A stretch of DNA of 64,000 bases from Fibrisoma limi BUZ 3 (GCF_000296815.2 NZ_CAIT01000004.1:372001-436000); one strand, 5' to 3'. Counted from the first letter of the stretch, positions 21,201 through 27,564 are shown. Numbers and translations: made by a program. The notes: a model not told the origin generated them from the sequence alone.

Positions 21201-21564
21201 GGCACCGGAGAGCGTCACGCTGGCGGCCCGGGAGGCTACCTGCGACGGGTCTACGTCACGTTCCGATGGCCAGGTGGTACTCGGAAACTTCGGCCCGAAC
21301 GACCGCTTCGACGTATCGACCGGTACGACCTACAACGGCGCTACGAGCTACAATGACGCCCTGCCGATTCCGGCCAATGGGGTTATCCTGAGCAACATCA
21401 GCCGGACCGGTACGCCACAGACGTATATCGTCCGGGTGTTCACTCAGGCCGGGTGCTTCATACAACGGTCCGTTGTGCTTCAGAACACCCAGTGTGAGTG
21501 CCCACCGGCGAAGTGCGTACCGTTCGTGATTCAAAAGATAAAAAGCCGCACGGCTGGAAGATAG
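6259..21564 (+). CDS. Giant secreted repeat protein with Ig-like and SdrD-B-like domains
   Basis: A single 5101-residue frame. After a long polar start comes a hydrophobic stretch NLVPLLLLLLLGGNAVA followed by Q, read as a signal peptide cleaved near residue 44. Residues 45-150 are a first SdrD-B-like domain (ISGTVYRDFNANGTREY). Residues 150-670 look like a propeller-type region (LGDLEISDDGSQLYVLNL). A second SdrD-B-like domain follows (about 670-790). About 38 Ig/PKD-like units of 73-80 residues fill about 905-3850. Eight more SdrD-B-like domains (ASLGDLVFEDxNANGxQDAGEPGIAG) follow, with one DUF11 domain near 4535-4660. The protein ends with one more Ig-like unit and a Cys-rich tail (CECPPAKCVPFVIQKIKS). 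I see no standard type IX secretion C-terminal domain. Expected role: a cell-surface or released adhesin, perhaps for gliding or biofilm; this is inference. A strong terminator follows the stop. Confidence 0.9.
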   Translation: MVKNIYPLVYSLHSIFRQEGFNRLYRNLVPLLLLLLLGGNAVAQISGTVYRDFNANGTREYSPTSLTGEVGVGGVTVTVYAGGAVVGTATTSSVVATQGQFSIVPSAVGPYRIQFTNLPSGYFAGPRGSQSGTTVQFANTSPATVNLGINYPTDYCQTEPNFYVPCYVNGNPTSTTGNAGAQPVLVTLPYSTTSTGTTTAEVGIAVNSQIGTVYGVAYQRASRNIFSSAFVKRHSGLGPSGAGAIYITKPGSGTTYTSSLFATIPNVGTVATNTARGLTGTITDQNRDVSVFDQVGKTGLGDLEISDDGSQLYVLNLNDRQLYRVPITNANSANPTAGTPVAFTVPSPSQTTGSVFRPFALKYYRDRVYVGGVTTNEGVTATRTFSAAGSSVSSPNLITRDTVGMKAVVYEFNPATNAFTQVLSFPLTYKRGAVNNDKVGVDRSEYWLPWTNIQPGYDQNNPSNANPIPNRFSRADLANCSYPQPWFSGIEFDIDGSMIVSIRDRLGDQYGNLNLGLNPNSTQLFRPISPGDLLRAGQCSPGQWTIENNARICNGTPTAGANNGQGPGNGEYYFSDAVSVGETVNNVFRPYHLEMSVGGLAVLPGRDEVAATVMDPTTNIDAGGIRRFRNSNGTGSPSTSVQIYESSNVATFGKANGLGDLEIGCNYQPIEIGNRIFNDGSVQTANGVQDNGQGASNFANITVQLYQGGTLVGTTTSNANGEYYFTNLLPNTAYEIRVPLSQTALAGYTPTTANAGSDDNIDSDGVTVGNNVVISLTTGDYGENNHSYDFGFATCPTITNASASQTVCSGTPVSSLSVTTTATGTDAIRFVYFTSPQSGTAAYSGGTSLGTATPSGGTASISNVAFPANTGTTPVTYYVYAILNPTPGAVDCRPQDDILITVRPLPAGSATATAITCAAPATVTGTSSLTGSTFSWTGPGGFTSTAASFTTNTPGTYTLVVSASGCTDPTPATVVVNQNTTPPQNVTATNNGPLTCTNLSATVSATSSTTGITYRWVGPSGFTSTAQSFTTSISGTYSVTLTGPNGCTATTSTIVSSNTTAPSVTASVSNTLTCAQPTATVSASSTTGGVTYRWAGPGGFTSTAASFTTATAGTYSVTATNPVNGCSAITSVVVSQNTTLPANVGASNTGPLTCTLTTATVSASSTTGGVTYRWAGPGGFTSTAQSFTTATAGTYSVTVTAPNGCTVVTSTSVQQDLTAPTITASNTGPLTCTLNTVTVSATSDVAATYRWAGPGGFTSTAQSFTTATAGTYSVTVTSANGCTAVTNTNVQQDRTAPTITASNTGPLTCTLTTVTVSATSDVAATYRWAGPGGFTSTAQSFTTATAGTYSVTVTSANGCTAVTSTSVGQDVAAPTVTATNTGPLTCTLTSVNVSASASEAVTYRWTGPNNFSATTQSFTTSVPGTYTVVVTAANGCTATATSTINQNTTPPAGVVASNNGPLTCNLAAVGVSVTSSGGVAYRWVGPSGFTTTSQSFTTSVAGTYSVTVTAANGCTATASTSVTQDVVPPANVAATNNGPITCAQTTATVSASSTTGGVTYRWVGPGGFTSISQSFVTTVAGTYSVTLTAPNGCTATASTTVGQNITPPAGVAATNNGPITCAQPTATVSASSTTGGVTYRWAGPNSFSSTAQSFATSVAGVYSVTVTNPANGCTTTVTTTVTQDVTTPAGVAATNNGPITCAQPTATVSASSTTGGVTYRWAGPGGFTSTAQSFTTSVAGVYSVTVTSANGCTATANTTVGQDIVPPADVTVSNTGPLTCTLTAVNVSASSSTPGVTYRWAGPGGFTSISQSFVTTVAGTYSVTLTAPNGCTATASTTVGQNITPPAGVAATNNGPITCAQPTATVSASSTTGGVTYRWAGPNSFSSTAQSFATSVAGVYSVTVTNPANGCTTTVTTTVTQDVTTPAGVVATNNGPLSCTLTAVTVSASSTTGGVTYRWAGPGGFTSTAQSFTTSVAGVYSVTVTSANGCVATANTTVGQDVAPPTVIASNTGPLTCALTTRTVSATANEAMTYAWSGPGGFTSTAASFTTSVAGTYSVTVTSANGCTATASTTLQQDVVPPTVTAANNGPITCALTAATVNATANEAVTYAWSGPGGFTSTAASFTTSVAGTYSVTVTSANGCTATASTTLQQNVVAPTVAASNNGPLTCLITSATVSAVANEAVTYRWVGPGGFTSTAQSFTASVAGTYSVTVTSANGCTATASTTLGQNITPPAGVVASNNGPLNCAQPTATVSVTSTTLGVTYSWSGPGGFTSTAQTFTTSVAGVYSVTATNPVNGCTTVTSTNVVQNNTPVANVAVSNTGPLTCTLTTVTVSASSSTPGVTYAWTGPGGFTSTAQSFTTSTPGTYSVTVSGPNGCSPVTVSTTVGQNITPPANVSATNTGPLSCTLGSVTVSASSTTPGVTYAWSGPGGFTSSAQSFITASAGVFSVTVTSANGCTATASTTVGQDNTGIQNVTISNTGPLNCTQTSATVSVNTTTASVTYSWVGPGGFTSTAQSFTTSVAGTYSVTLTSTVNGCTAVAATTVEQNIAPPAAVVASNTGPLTCTLTTATVSVTTTTPGVTYSWVGPGGFTSTAQSFTTSTPGLYSVTLTAPNGCTATASTTVSQNITPPAGVTATNTGPLSCTLLNATVSASSTTPGVIYVWAGPGGFVSTSQNFVTSVPGAYTVTVTNPANGCSTTAVTTVGQDITPPANVTATNNGPLSCTLTAVTVSASSTTGGVTYRWAGPGGFTSTAQSFTTSVAGVYSVTVTSANGCVATANTTVGQDVAPPTVIASNTGPLTCALTTRTVSATANEAVTYAWSGPGGFTSTSASFTTSVAGTYSVTVTSANGCTATASTTLQQDVAPPTVIASNTGPLTCALTTRTVSATANEAVTYAWSGPGGFTSTAASFTTSVAGTYSVTVTSANGCTATASTTLQQDVTTPTVAASNNGPITCAQTTAAVSATASEAVTYAWSGPGGFTSTAQSFTTSTPGTYTVVVTAANGCTAATSTTIFNNTATPDVTATVSNTITINQPTATLTASSTTPGVTYQWNTGETTATISVSAAGTYSVTVTAPNGCTAATTTTVVSDTAAPSVTASVSNTLTCAQPTATISTTATPGVTYRWNTGATAASIVVSEAGTYSVTVTAPNGATAATTTTVVSDTTAPSVTASVSNTLTCAQPTATISTTASPGVTYQWSTGETTATISVSAAGAYTVTVTAPNGCTAATTTTVVSDTATPDVTIAASNTLTCAQPTATLTASSTTPGVTYQWNTGETMATISVSAAGTYSVTVTAPNGCTAATTTTVVSDTAAPSVTASVSNTLTCAQPTATISTTATPGVTYRWNTGEVAPSILVGSAGVYSVTVTSANGCTATATTTVVSDTAAPTLTVGVSNTLTCAQPTATISTTASPGSTYLWSTGANTPSILVSVAGTYSVTATTPNGCVATAIGVVEQNFLPPTNVTSSNTGPLTCTLTTVTVSASSSAPGITYSWSGPGGFTANTQSFTTSVAGTYSVTLTGINGCTAVTSTTVQQDVVAPNVTATNSGPLTCTLTTAAVSATANEAVTYAWSGPGGITSTAQSFTTSTPGTYTVVVTAANGCTATTTTTIQINQAAPTVTATNSGPLTCTLTTAAVSATANEAVTYAWSGPGGITSTAQSFTTSTPGTYTVVVTSANGCTATTTTTIQIDQAAPTVTATNTGPLTCTLTTVSVSASASEAVTYAWSGPGGITSTAQSFTTSTPGTYTVVVTSANGCTATTTTIITSNTIAPALVATGGVISCEGTSLQITASATPTNVTYAWSGPGGYTSTEQNPTVTAIGTYTLTVTSANGCTATDTAIVSKQPCASLGDLVFEDTNANGQQDAGEPGIAGVTVTLLQNNLVVNTTTTNASGVYSFTGLTPGLPYVVQFGAPTGYTATVANVGPDATDSDADPNTGQTISYILAAGENNLTVDAGFYRPASLGDRVFADANRNGIQDGGETGIPGVTVTLVNNGTAVASVVTDANGVYSFTGLTPGVSYQVQFTAPANFTASPANQGGDDATDSDAINGVTQSVTLASGENNTTLDAGFYLLPASLGDLVFEDINANGVQDAGEPGIAGVTVNLLQNGTVVATTTTNASGVYSFTGLLPNVAYVVSFTAPAGFTATLADQGGDDAADSDVNPLTGQTGSYTLAAGESNSTVDAGFYRPASLGDRVFADANRNGIQDGGETGIPGVTVSLLRDNTVVAIITTDANGVYSFTGLTPGVSYQVRFTTPAGYTATLGNQGGDDATDSDAINGVTQSVTLASGENNTTLDAGFYLLPASLGNFAFEDINVNGIQDPGEPGVPGVTVSLLQNGVVVQVTSTNANGEYSFTNLLPGVAYQVQFAPMPMFTITADNEGGDDALDSDANPLDGETGVYILESGENNTTVDVGLYRQAALGDRVFADVNRNGVQDAGEPGIAGVTVTLISNGLSLTTTTTDSSGVYSFTALTPGVPYSVSFTAPANYTATLANQGGDDAADSDPINGVTQSITLASGETNNTLDAGFYLLRFDLALSKDIVSAPSPLLPGGVITYQIIVTNQGELTATNTEVTDFIPDGTAFNAAASPGFTQSGSNAVATIASLAPGESATLTIGLTLTATTGGIITNRAEITADSGDDVDSTPGNAGTVPNEDDTDTALLQPQQFAALGDFVFEDLNANGQQDAGEPGIAGVTVQLLQNGVVVNTTTTNASGVYSFTGLTPGLPYQVQFTAPAGYTATLANQGGNGATDSDADPLTGRTATFTLASGEVDLSVDAGFYRPASLGNLVFNDLNQNGQQDAGETGIPNVTVQLLNTNGNVLLTTTTDANGVYSFTSLTPGIIYVVAFTQPDAFTSTTANTGNDATDSDANEVTGRTGPYVLASGENNTTVDAGFYCITPVIAASAPPVCSGETLVLTGTTSSTGVSYAWTGPNSFTASGAVVTIPNAMTANSGSYTLTVTNLITGCSSSIGVDAVVNPAPESVTLAAREATCDGSTSRSDGQVVLGNFGPNDRFDVSTGTTYNGATSYNDALPIPANGVILSNISRTGTPQTYIVRVFTQAGCFIQRSVVLQNTQCECPPAKCVPFVIQKIKSRTAGR
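8970..17800 (+). repeat. Array of about 38 Ig/PKD-like coding repeats
   Basis: Each unit is roughly 235 bp and carries the core TYRWAGPGGFTSTAQSFTT, then GTYSVTVTSANGCTA. By hand I count 38 units, marked by the W-x-GP-G/N/S-F/I/Y or WNTGE core. Units 28-33 (about 15400-16560) are a shorter variant of roughly 220 bp with QWNTGE in place of the GPGGF core. Units 35-37 carry GPGGI. The DNA itself is nearly identical across multi-unit blocks, which points to recent duplication by recombination. Antisense open frames in this array follow from the repeat composition and are not genes. Confidence 0.9.
17805..20955 (+). repeat. Array of SdrD-B-like coding repeats with an embedded DUF11 domain
   Basis: Eight units of about 340 bp each begin A-S/A-L-G-D/N and carry a DxNxNGxQDxGEpGI calcium-loop-like motif and GVYSFTGLTPG, ending LDAGFYxxPASLG. 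They start near 17808, 18150, 18492, 18834, 19178, 19524, 20268 and 20610. Between the sixth and seventh lies a DUF11-like domain (about 19860-20240, core VTNQGELTATNTEVTDFIPDG). Alternating units resemble each other most (the FEDINANG type and the FADANRNG type), which suggests the array grew by copying pairs of units. Confidence 0.8.
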
Positions 21565-21590
21565 TGCACATAGAGAGAATGTGTCGAATA

Positions 21591-21626
21591 AAAACCCTGG
21601 CGATAGCATTTCGCCAGGGTTTTTTG
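21591..21626 (+). terminator. Rho-independent terminator after the giant gene
   Basis: A 13-bp perfect stem (21591-21603 with 21611-21623, arm AAAACCCTGGCGA), a 7-base loop and a run of T. It begins 26 bases after the stop codon of the giant surface protein and is a textbook intrinsic terminator. Confidence 0.9.
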
Positions 21627-21845
21627 TTTTCGGATACCGATTAACTTTTAGTAGTCGTTAGGTGTTAATCCATTGAAGTGATTGACTGATTTGGAAGCAT
21701 TGACCAGTTACTTTATTTTCACCCGTTTGTTGAACGTACAGCGTCAGTCTTTGCACTGGCCCGTCGACCGGAACATGACTTATTGGGAAAACACAGCCTT
21801 CTCGGACGTTTTCTGCATCGATTTAATGAATTACCATTACCCTGC

Positions 21846-23438
21846 ATGATCCTGATTGTTGATGACAGACGGGAAAATATCCTGCCTCTGAAAAAAATAC
21901 TTGAGCTGCATCGATTTGTGGTCGACACGGCCGAATCGGGAGAAGAAGCACTACGGAAAGTTCTGACTACGTCCTACTCCGTTATTATTCTCGACGTGCA
22001 GATGCCGGATATGGATGGGTTTGAGGTCGCGAATGCCATTGCCGGGTTTAGTAAGGCCCGGTTCACGTCCATCATTTTTCTGTCGGCGGTCAATACCGAA
22101 AAGAAGTTTATCACCAAAGGCTATACCTCGGGCGGGGTCGATTACCTGACCAAACCGGTCGACGCCGATATTCTGGTTCTGAAAGTCAAGACGCTGCATA
22201 AGCTATACGAACAGCAGCAGGAACTCCGGGCGGCTCAGGATTCGCTACGGAAAGAGGTGGAGGTGCGAAAACAGGCACAGGAGGTCCTTACCGAACGTAT
22301 GCAGGAGCTTCAGGGCGTGCTGGCGTCGTTGCCTCAGGTCGCCTTCACGGTGGCTTCGAATGGGCAATTGGAATACGTCAACGAGTACTGGTTTCGCTAC
22401 GCACCCTCATCGTCGACGTTTCCGGCTGTGTACGCCGACGATAACGTCTGGGATGAATGGAAGCGGTCGTTGACCGACGGTGGTGAATTTACGCGGGAAG
22501 TCCGGCTGAAGGATCTGAATACGGGCGACTACCGGTACCACCTGCTGCGTATCATTCCGATCCGGCAGCAGGGCAACCTCACCCGCTGGATCGGTACGTT
22601 CACGGACATTCACCCGCAAAAGCAGGCTGCCGAATTGCTGGAGCGCGAAGTAGAAGTCAGGACAAACGAACTCCGGGTGAAAAACGCCGAGCTGGAGCGG
22701 ACAAACCACGAGTTGCAGCAGTTTACGTGGGTAGTATCGCACGACCTGAAGGAACCGCTGCGGAAGATTCAATTGCTCAACGACACCATCAAGGAAAAAT
22801 ACCTCAAAGATAATCCGGAGGCAACGCCGTATCTGGATCGGACCATCCGGTCGTCGGCGCGGATGGCGACGCTCATCAATGATCTCCTGTCGTACACGCA
22901 GCTATCGGCCCCCGAAGCGTTTCACCCGACCGACCTGAACAGCCTGCTAACGGATCTGCTCCAGGATTTTGAGGATGTAACCGCGAAAAAAGGCGCTATT
23001 GTAGACGTAGGGCCTATTCCGGTGCTGGACGTGATTCCGACGCGTATTCGGCAGGTTTTTCAGAACCTGATCAGCAACGCTCTTAAGTTTGCGAAAGAGA
23101 ACGTACCGCCCGTTATCACGATTCGGGCCGAACGTATCGATACAAAGGACATTAATGGCTGCCCGGTCCCGGATGGTGCCTATTGCCGGATTGTGGTGCA
23201 GGACAACGGCATCGGTTTTGACGAGAAGTTTCTGGATCGGATCTTCGTCATTTTTCAGCGGCTCCACAACCGGACTAATTACGAAGGTACTGGCATTGGC
23301 CTGGCTATTGCCCGCAAAAACATTGAAAAGCACCACGGCATCATTTCAGCGCGGAGCCGTGTGAACGAAGGAGCCAGTTTCATTCTTGTGTTGCCGGTCA
23401 AACAAGCTGCCAACGAGTCGGTTTCTGAAACGCGGTAA
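21846..23438 (+). CDS. Receiver-PAS-histidine kinase
   Basis: The likely start is MILIVDDRRENILPL; a frame open from 21783 would add 21 residues before the receiver domain and is less likely. Order for the 530-residue form: receiver domain 1-120 (phosphoacceptor Asp in VIILDVQMPDMDG, Lys in YLTKPVD), coiled coil about 122-160, a PAS-like domain about 162-265, a second coiled coil, HisKA with TWVVSHDLKEPLRKI (His299), and a HATPase domain with NLISNALKF, VVQDNGIGFDE and EGTGIGLAI. There is no membrane segment, so it is cytoplasmic. It is the first gene of a cluster with a hybrid kinase, a lone receiver, CheR and CheB. Confidence 0.85.
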   Translation: MILIVDDRRENILPLKKILELHRFVVDTAESGEEALRKVLTTSYSVIILDVQMPDMDGFEVANAIAGFSKARFTSIIFLSAVNTEKKFITKGYTSGGVDYLTKPVDADILVLKVKTLHKLYEQQQELRAAQDSLRKEVEVRKQAQEVLTERMQELQGVLASLPQVAFTVASNGQLEYVNEYWFRYAPSSSTFPAVYADDNVWDEWKRSLTDGGEFTREVRLKDLNTGDYRYHLLRIIPIRQQGNLTRWIGTFTDIHPQKQAAELLEREVEVRTNELRVKNAELERTNHELQQFTWVVSHDLKEPLRKIQLLNDTIKEKYLKDNPEATPYLDRTIRSSARMATLINDLLSYTQLSAPEAFHPTDLNSLLTDLLQDFEDVTAKKGAIVDVGPIPVLDVIPTRIRQVFQNLISNALKFAKENVPPVITIRAERIDTKDINGCPVPDGAYCRIVVQDNGIGFDEKFLDRIFVIFQRLHNRTNYEGTGIGLAIARKNIEKHHGIISARSRVNEGASFILVLPVKQAANESVSETR

Positions 23439-23459
23439 GCTGCATTTATCTCTTTTTTT

Positions 23460-26400
23460 ATGCCACCAAACGCTACGTCGAACTCAATTATCCGGCAACT
23501 TCAGGTTGTCTTCTCGCTCTCCACAATCTTGCTGCTGCTCAGTCTGGTAGCTTCGTTTGTAAGCATCCAGCGCCTGATCAGTAATTCTGAACTGGTCAAC
23601 CACACCAACGAGGTGCTGATCGAGTCGGAAAATATCATCTCATACATGAAGGATGCGGAAACGGGGCAGCGGGGCTATCTGGTCACCCTCGATCCGGTTT
23701 TTCTGCAACCGTATGACGGCAGTTACGAAAAAGTGGTAGCCAGTTTCAATCGGCTCGGCGTACTCATGGCCGATAATGCTGTCCAGCAGAAAAATTTGGC
23801 GCAGTTGAAAGCCCTCTTCGAGGCCAAATTTGATCAGATGCAGAAGGTCATTGACCTGACCAGGGCCGGGGCCATTACGGGCCGGGATACAGCCCGGCGA
23901 TATCGGGAAATGGTACGCGGTAAACAGGTGATGGATGATTTACGGTCGGTAGTCAATCAGATCAAGGCGCAGGAAAACCGATTGCTACAGGTCCGGACGG
24001 ATCAGCAGCAGGTGTACATTACGTATACGCCTATTCTGCTTGTCATCACAGCCCTCATCTCCATGCTGATAACGGGCTTTGCCTACGTTCGTATCAAGCG
24101 GGATATGGATGTCCGGCTGGCTGAACAGCAGAAAACCGAAGAACAATACGTCGAAACCAACCGGCGGATCGGCATCATGGAGGGGATTACCCGTAAAATA
24201 GCCGATGGCGACTATGCCGTCCGGAGTACCGATACGGAAGACGATGAGCTGGGTCGGATTGCAACCGCCCTGAACAAAATGGCGGCCTCGCTCGAACGGA
24301 CTTTTACGGACCTGAAGAGCCGAAACTGGCTGCAAACGGGTGCCGTGGCCGTCAGTGATGCCATTCGGGGCGAAAAGGACCCGAAAAAGCTGGCCAGCCG
24401 GGTGCTGGCTGCGTTGGCGGAGTACATGGAAGCGCCACTGGCTACCATGTACATCATTGACAATGACCGCAACTACCGATTGGCGGGTAGTTACGCAGTG
24501 CAGAAAGTGCCGCCTGTCGTCAGCATCGGAGAGGGGCTGGTTGGGCAGGTCATTGAACGTAAGAAAACCGTAGTCGTGCAGGACGTACCTGCCGACTATA
24601 GAAAGGTGAGTTCGTCGCTGGGTGAGGCCACTCCGGTGTCGCTCATCATCAGTCCGCTGGTCTACGACGGTGTCACCATCGGAGCCATTGAGCTGGGAAT
24701 GCTTCGGGCGCCTACCTCGCTGGATGTCGAATTTGTGGAAGCCAACCGCGAGACTATGTCCATTGGGGTGAATGCCGCGCTGGACTATGGCAAAATGCAG
24801 CATCTGCTCGAAGAAACCCAGGCGCAGGCTGAAGAACTACAGGTGCAGCACAGCGAACTGGAAAACCTGAATACGGAACTGGAGATGCAGGCCCAGCGGT
24901 TGCAGGCGTCCGAAGAAGAACTTCGTGTGCAGCAGGAAGAACTGCAACAGACCAACGCCGAACTGGAAGAGCGGGGCCTGCTGCTGGAGGAAAAAAACGA
25001 CGAGATTCAGAAGAAGGCAGACGAACTGGAACTGGCCACCCGCTACAAGTCCGAGTTCCTGGCCAATATGTCGCACGAATTACGGACACCCCTCAATTCG
25101 ATTCTGCTGCTGAGCCGGCTGCTGGCCGAAAACATGGACGAGAACCTGACCAGCGAACAGGTAGAGTACGCCCGTGTCATCCAGTCGTCGGGGAACGGGC
25201 TGCTGGGTCTGATCGACGAGATCCTGGATCTGTCGAAGATTGAAGCCGGGCAGATGAAACTCGAATACGAGCGTATACCGGTCAGCGACATTGCCGACGA
25301 GATGCAGGCGTTGTTTGGCATCATGGCCCAGGAAAAAGGCTTACAGTTTGGGATTACAGTTGCGCCGGATGTACCGGCCGTTATCGAAGTTGATAAGATG
25401 CGGCTGGGGCAGATTCTAAAAAATCTGTTGTCCAACGCCCTCAAATTTACCGCGAAAGGAAGTGTTACGCTGGCCATCAAACCGGAGAATCGGTCGGCGA
25501 ACCGGCTCTGCTTCATCGTGAAAGATACCGGCATTGGCATACCGCCCGAGAAGCAGCCGCTTATCTTTGAAGCGTTCCAGCAGGCCGACGGATCAACCAA
25601 ACGGAAATACGGTGGAACGGGCCTTGGACTGTCCATCAGCCGCGAGCTGGCCAAGCTGCTGGGGGGCGAAATCACCCTGAACAGCCGGGTCGACGCAGGT
25701 AGTGAGTTTACGTTGATTATCCCGATAGTTGCCGTACCTGGCGCGGCTGCTCCGTCAGCTCCTGCGCCGGCTGAGGTTGTAACGCACCACGTGCAGAAAC
25801 CACCGGTGCACGAACAGCCGTCGCCGAATGATACGCCGGTGGCCGAGACGAAGAAATACATCAGCCCAACCATTCCGGAGCCCGTTCCCGACGACCGGCA
25901 GACGATCACCGAGCAGGACAAGATTATTCTGATCGTTGAGGATGATACAAACTTTGCTAAATCGCTGCTTGAGTTTGCCCGCAAGAAAGGATACAAGGGG
26001 GTTGTGGCCGTACGGGGCGATGAGGGGTTGCGGCTGGCGGCTGCCTACCGACCCATCGGCATCCTGCTGGATATTCAGTTGCCCATCATGAGCGGTTGGG
26101 AAGTTATGGACGCCCTGAAGGCTAATCCGCAGACCCGACCTATTCCGGTGCATATCATGTCGTCGCACAAACTTAAAAATGAGAGTTTGCTGAAGGGCGC
26201 CATCGATTTCGTGGATAAGCCCGTCGCGTTCGAGCAGATGCAGGAGGTTTTCGGCAAGATCGAATACGTCCTGAATCGGGATACCAAAAAGGTGCTGATT
26301 ATTGAAGATAACCCAAAACACGCCAAAGCGCTGGCCTATTTTCTGGAATCCTTCAATATCAATTCTGAACTGCGGAGCGATATTTCGGAGGGAATTACGG

Positions 26401-27095
26401 CCCTGAAACGGCGGGAGGTTGACTGCGTTATTCTGGACATGGGTATCCCGGATAACAAAGCGTACGATGCCCTTGAGGAAGCCCGGAAAAATCCAGAACT
26501 GGAAAACCTGCCAATCATCATCTTTACGGGCAAAAGTCTGTCGCTCTCGGAAGAGCTGAGGATCAAGAAATACGCCGACTCGATCATCGTCAAAACGGCC
26601 CATTCGTACCAGCGCATGCTCGACGAAGTGTCGCTGTTCCTGCATCTGGTGGAGGAGAACAAGTCGGCGGCCAACACTAACGGAACGACGAAAAAGCTGG
26701 GTGCGCTGACGCAGGTACTGAGCGGAAAAACCGTGCTGGTAGCCGACGATGACGTACGGAACATCTTCTCGATGTCGAAAGCGCTTGAGCAGTATAACAT
26801 GACCGTTGTTGCTGCGCTGGATGGCAAAGAAGCCCTGCAGCGGCTGGAAGAAAATCCGACTGTCGATGTGGTGCTGCTGGATATGATGATGCCGCAGATG
26901 GACGGCTACGAAACGGCCCGCAAAATCCGCGAGCAGTATCGATTCAGGAACTTGCCGGTCATTGCCGTGACGGCGAAAGCCATGACCGGCGACCGGGAAA
27001 AATGCATCCAGGCCGGTGCGTCGGATTACATTACCAAACCCGTCGATATTGACCAGCTTATATCCCTCTTGCGCGTCTGGCTGTACGAACGGTGA
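23460..27095 (+). CDS. CHASE3-HAMP-GAF hybrid histidine kinase with three receivers
   Basis: A 1211-residue membrane sensor. TM1 is at about 14-36, then a CHASE3-like periplasmic domain with DAETGQRGYLVT, TM2 at about 183-207 (TPILLVITALISMLI), and HAMP at about 210-285. GAF follows at about 295-445, a long coiled coil at about 445-525, and HisKA with SEFLANMSHELRTPLNSIL (His539). The HATPase domain has NLLSNALKF, KDTGIGIP and GGTGLGLSI. A Pro-rich linker leads to three receivers at about 820-935, 940-1060 and 1090-1205. The third receiver has the fullest motif set (LVADDDVRN, LLDMMMPQMDGYE, YITKPVD). The second receiver has GIPDNKAYD in place of the usual MPxMDG, so it may be less active. 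It starts 21 bases after the preceding kinase. Confidence 0.9.
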   Translation: MPPNATSNSIIRQLQVVFSLSTILLLLSLVASFVSIQRLISNSELVNHTNEVLIESENIISYMKDAETGQRGYLVTLDPVFLQPYDGSYEKVVASFNRLGVLMADNAVQQKNLAQLKALFEAKFDQMQKVIDLTRAGAITGRDTARRYREMVRGKQVMDDLRSVVNQIKAQENRLLQVRTDQQQVYITYTPILLVITALISMLITGFAYVRIKRDMDVRLAEQQKTEEQYVETNRRIGIMEGITRKIADGDYAVRSTDTEDDELGRIATALNKMAASLERTFTDLKSRNWLQTGAVAVSDAIRGEKDPKKLASRVLAALAEYMEAPLATMYIIDNDRNYRLAGSYAVQKVPPVVSIGEGLVGQVIERKKTVVVQDVPADYRKVSSSLGEATPVSLIISPLVYDGVTIGAIELGMLRAPTSLDVEFVEANRETMSIGVNAALDYGKMQHLLEETQAQAEELQVQHSELENLNTELEMQAQRLQASEEELRVQQEELQQTNAELEERGLLLEEKNDEIQKKADELELATRYKSEFLANMSHELRTPLNSILLLSRLLAENMDENLTSEQVEYARVIQSSGNGLLGLIDEILDLSKIEAGQMKLEYERIPVSDIADEMQALFGIMAQEKGLQFGITVAPDVPAVIEVDKMRLGQILKNLLSNALKFTAKGSVTLAIKPENRSANRLCFIVKDTGIGIPPEKQPLIFEAFQQADGSTKRKYGGTGLGLSISRELAKLLGGEITLNSRVDAGSEFTLIIPIVAVPGAAAPSAPAPAEVVTHHVQKPPVHEQPSPNDTPVAETKKYISPTIPEPVPDDRQTITEQDKIILIVEDDTNFAKSLLEFARKKGYKGVVAVRGDEGLRLAAAYRPIGILLDIQLPIMSGWEVMDALKANPQTRPIPVHIMSSHKLKNESLLKGAIDFVDKPVAFEQMQEVFGKIEYVLNRDTKKVLIIEDNPKHAKALAYFLESFNINSELRSDISEGITALKRREVDCVILDMGIPDNKAYDALEEARKNPELENLPIIIFTGKSLSLSEELRIKKYADSIIVKTAHSYQRMLDEVSLFLHLVEENKSAANTNGTTKKLGALTQVLSGKTVLVADDDVRNIFSMSKALEQYNMTVVAALDGKEALQRLEENPTVDVVLLDMMMPQMDGYETARKIREQYRFRNLPVIAVTAKAMTGDREKCIQAGASDYITKPVDIDQLISLLRVWLYER

Positions 27096-27099
27096 GATG

Positions 27100-27190
27100 G
27101 TTTGTCGTTTACGGTGCCTGGTGGAATTTGCAACCTGTTCAAACAGAGAAAGCCGTAAACGTAAAACCACAAACCGTAAACCTTAAGACT
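27100..27190 (+). repeat. Intergenic inverted-repeat element, copy 1
   Basis: The left part reads GATGGTTTGTCGTTTACGGT; the right part has GCCGTAAACGTAAAACC and ACAAACCGTAAACC, roughly its complement, with a unique core between. The same design occurs at 48090-48258 and 51264-51379. It separates the hybrid kinase gene from the lone receiver gene inside one operon. Confidence 0.6.
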
Positions 27191-27556
27191 ATGGAGAAAA
27201 AACGAGTATTGATTATTGACGACGACGTGCGGAACATCTTTGCCCTGACGGCCACGCTGAAGGCAAAGGGGTACGAGTGTCGGTCGTGCCAGAGTGCCCC
27301 CGAAGCGTTGGATCTCCTGAGTGCCGACGCGGTTGTCGACGCGGTCCTGATCGACATGATGATGCCGGACATGGATGGGTACGAGGCCATACCACGTATT
27401 AAGAATATACCTGGCCGGAGCAATATGCCCATCATCGCGGTGACGGCGCAGGCAATGGTCGGCGACCGGGAGAAATGCCTGCGGGCCGGGGCTACCGACT
27501 ACATTGCCAAACCCATCGACGTCGATCGGCTCCTGGCGCTGCTATCGCGTATCTGA
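27191..27556 (+). CDS. Single-domain response regulator
   Basis: A 121-residue CheY-like receiver with no output domain. Start at MEKKRVLIIDDDVRNIF; the frame is open further upstream, but that part lies in an intergenic repeat. Acidic pocket DDD at 10-12, phosphoacceptor Asp55 in AVLIDMMMPDMDGYE, Thr in VTAQAMVGDREKC and Lys in YIAKPID. It closely resembles the third receiver of the hybrid kinase just upstream, including the VRNIF and GDREKC stretches, which suggests duplication. It is probably a phosphotransfer partner of the two kinases. Confidence 0.85.
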   Translation: MEKKRVLIIDDDVRNIFALTATLKAKGYECRSCQSAPEALDLLSADAVVDAVLIDMMMPDMDGYEAIPRIKNIPGRSNMPIIAVTAQAMVGDREKCLRAGATDYIAKPIDVDRLLALLSRI

Positions 27557-27564
27557 GTGTTATT

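Noticed and set aside
25755-27170. 471-codon frame opposite the hybrid kinase
   Set aside because: The sense strand encodes clear GAF, HisKA, HATPase and receiver motifs; the antisense product has none.
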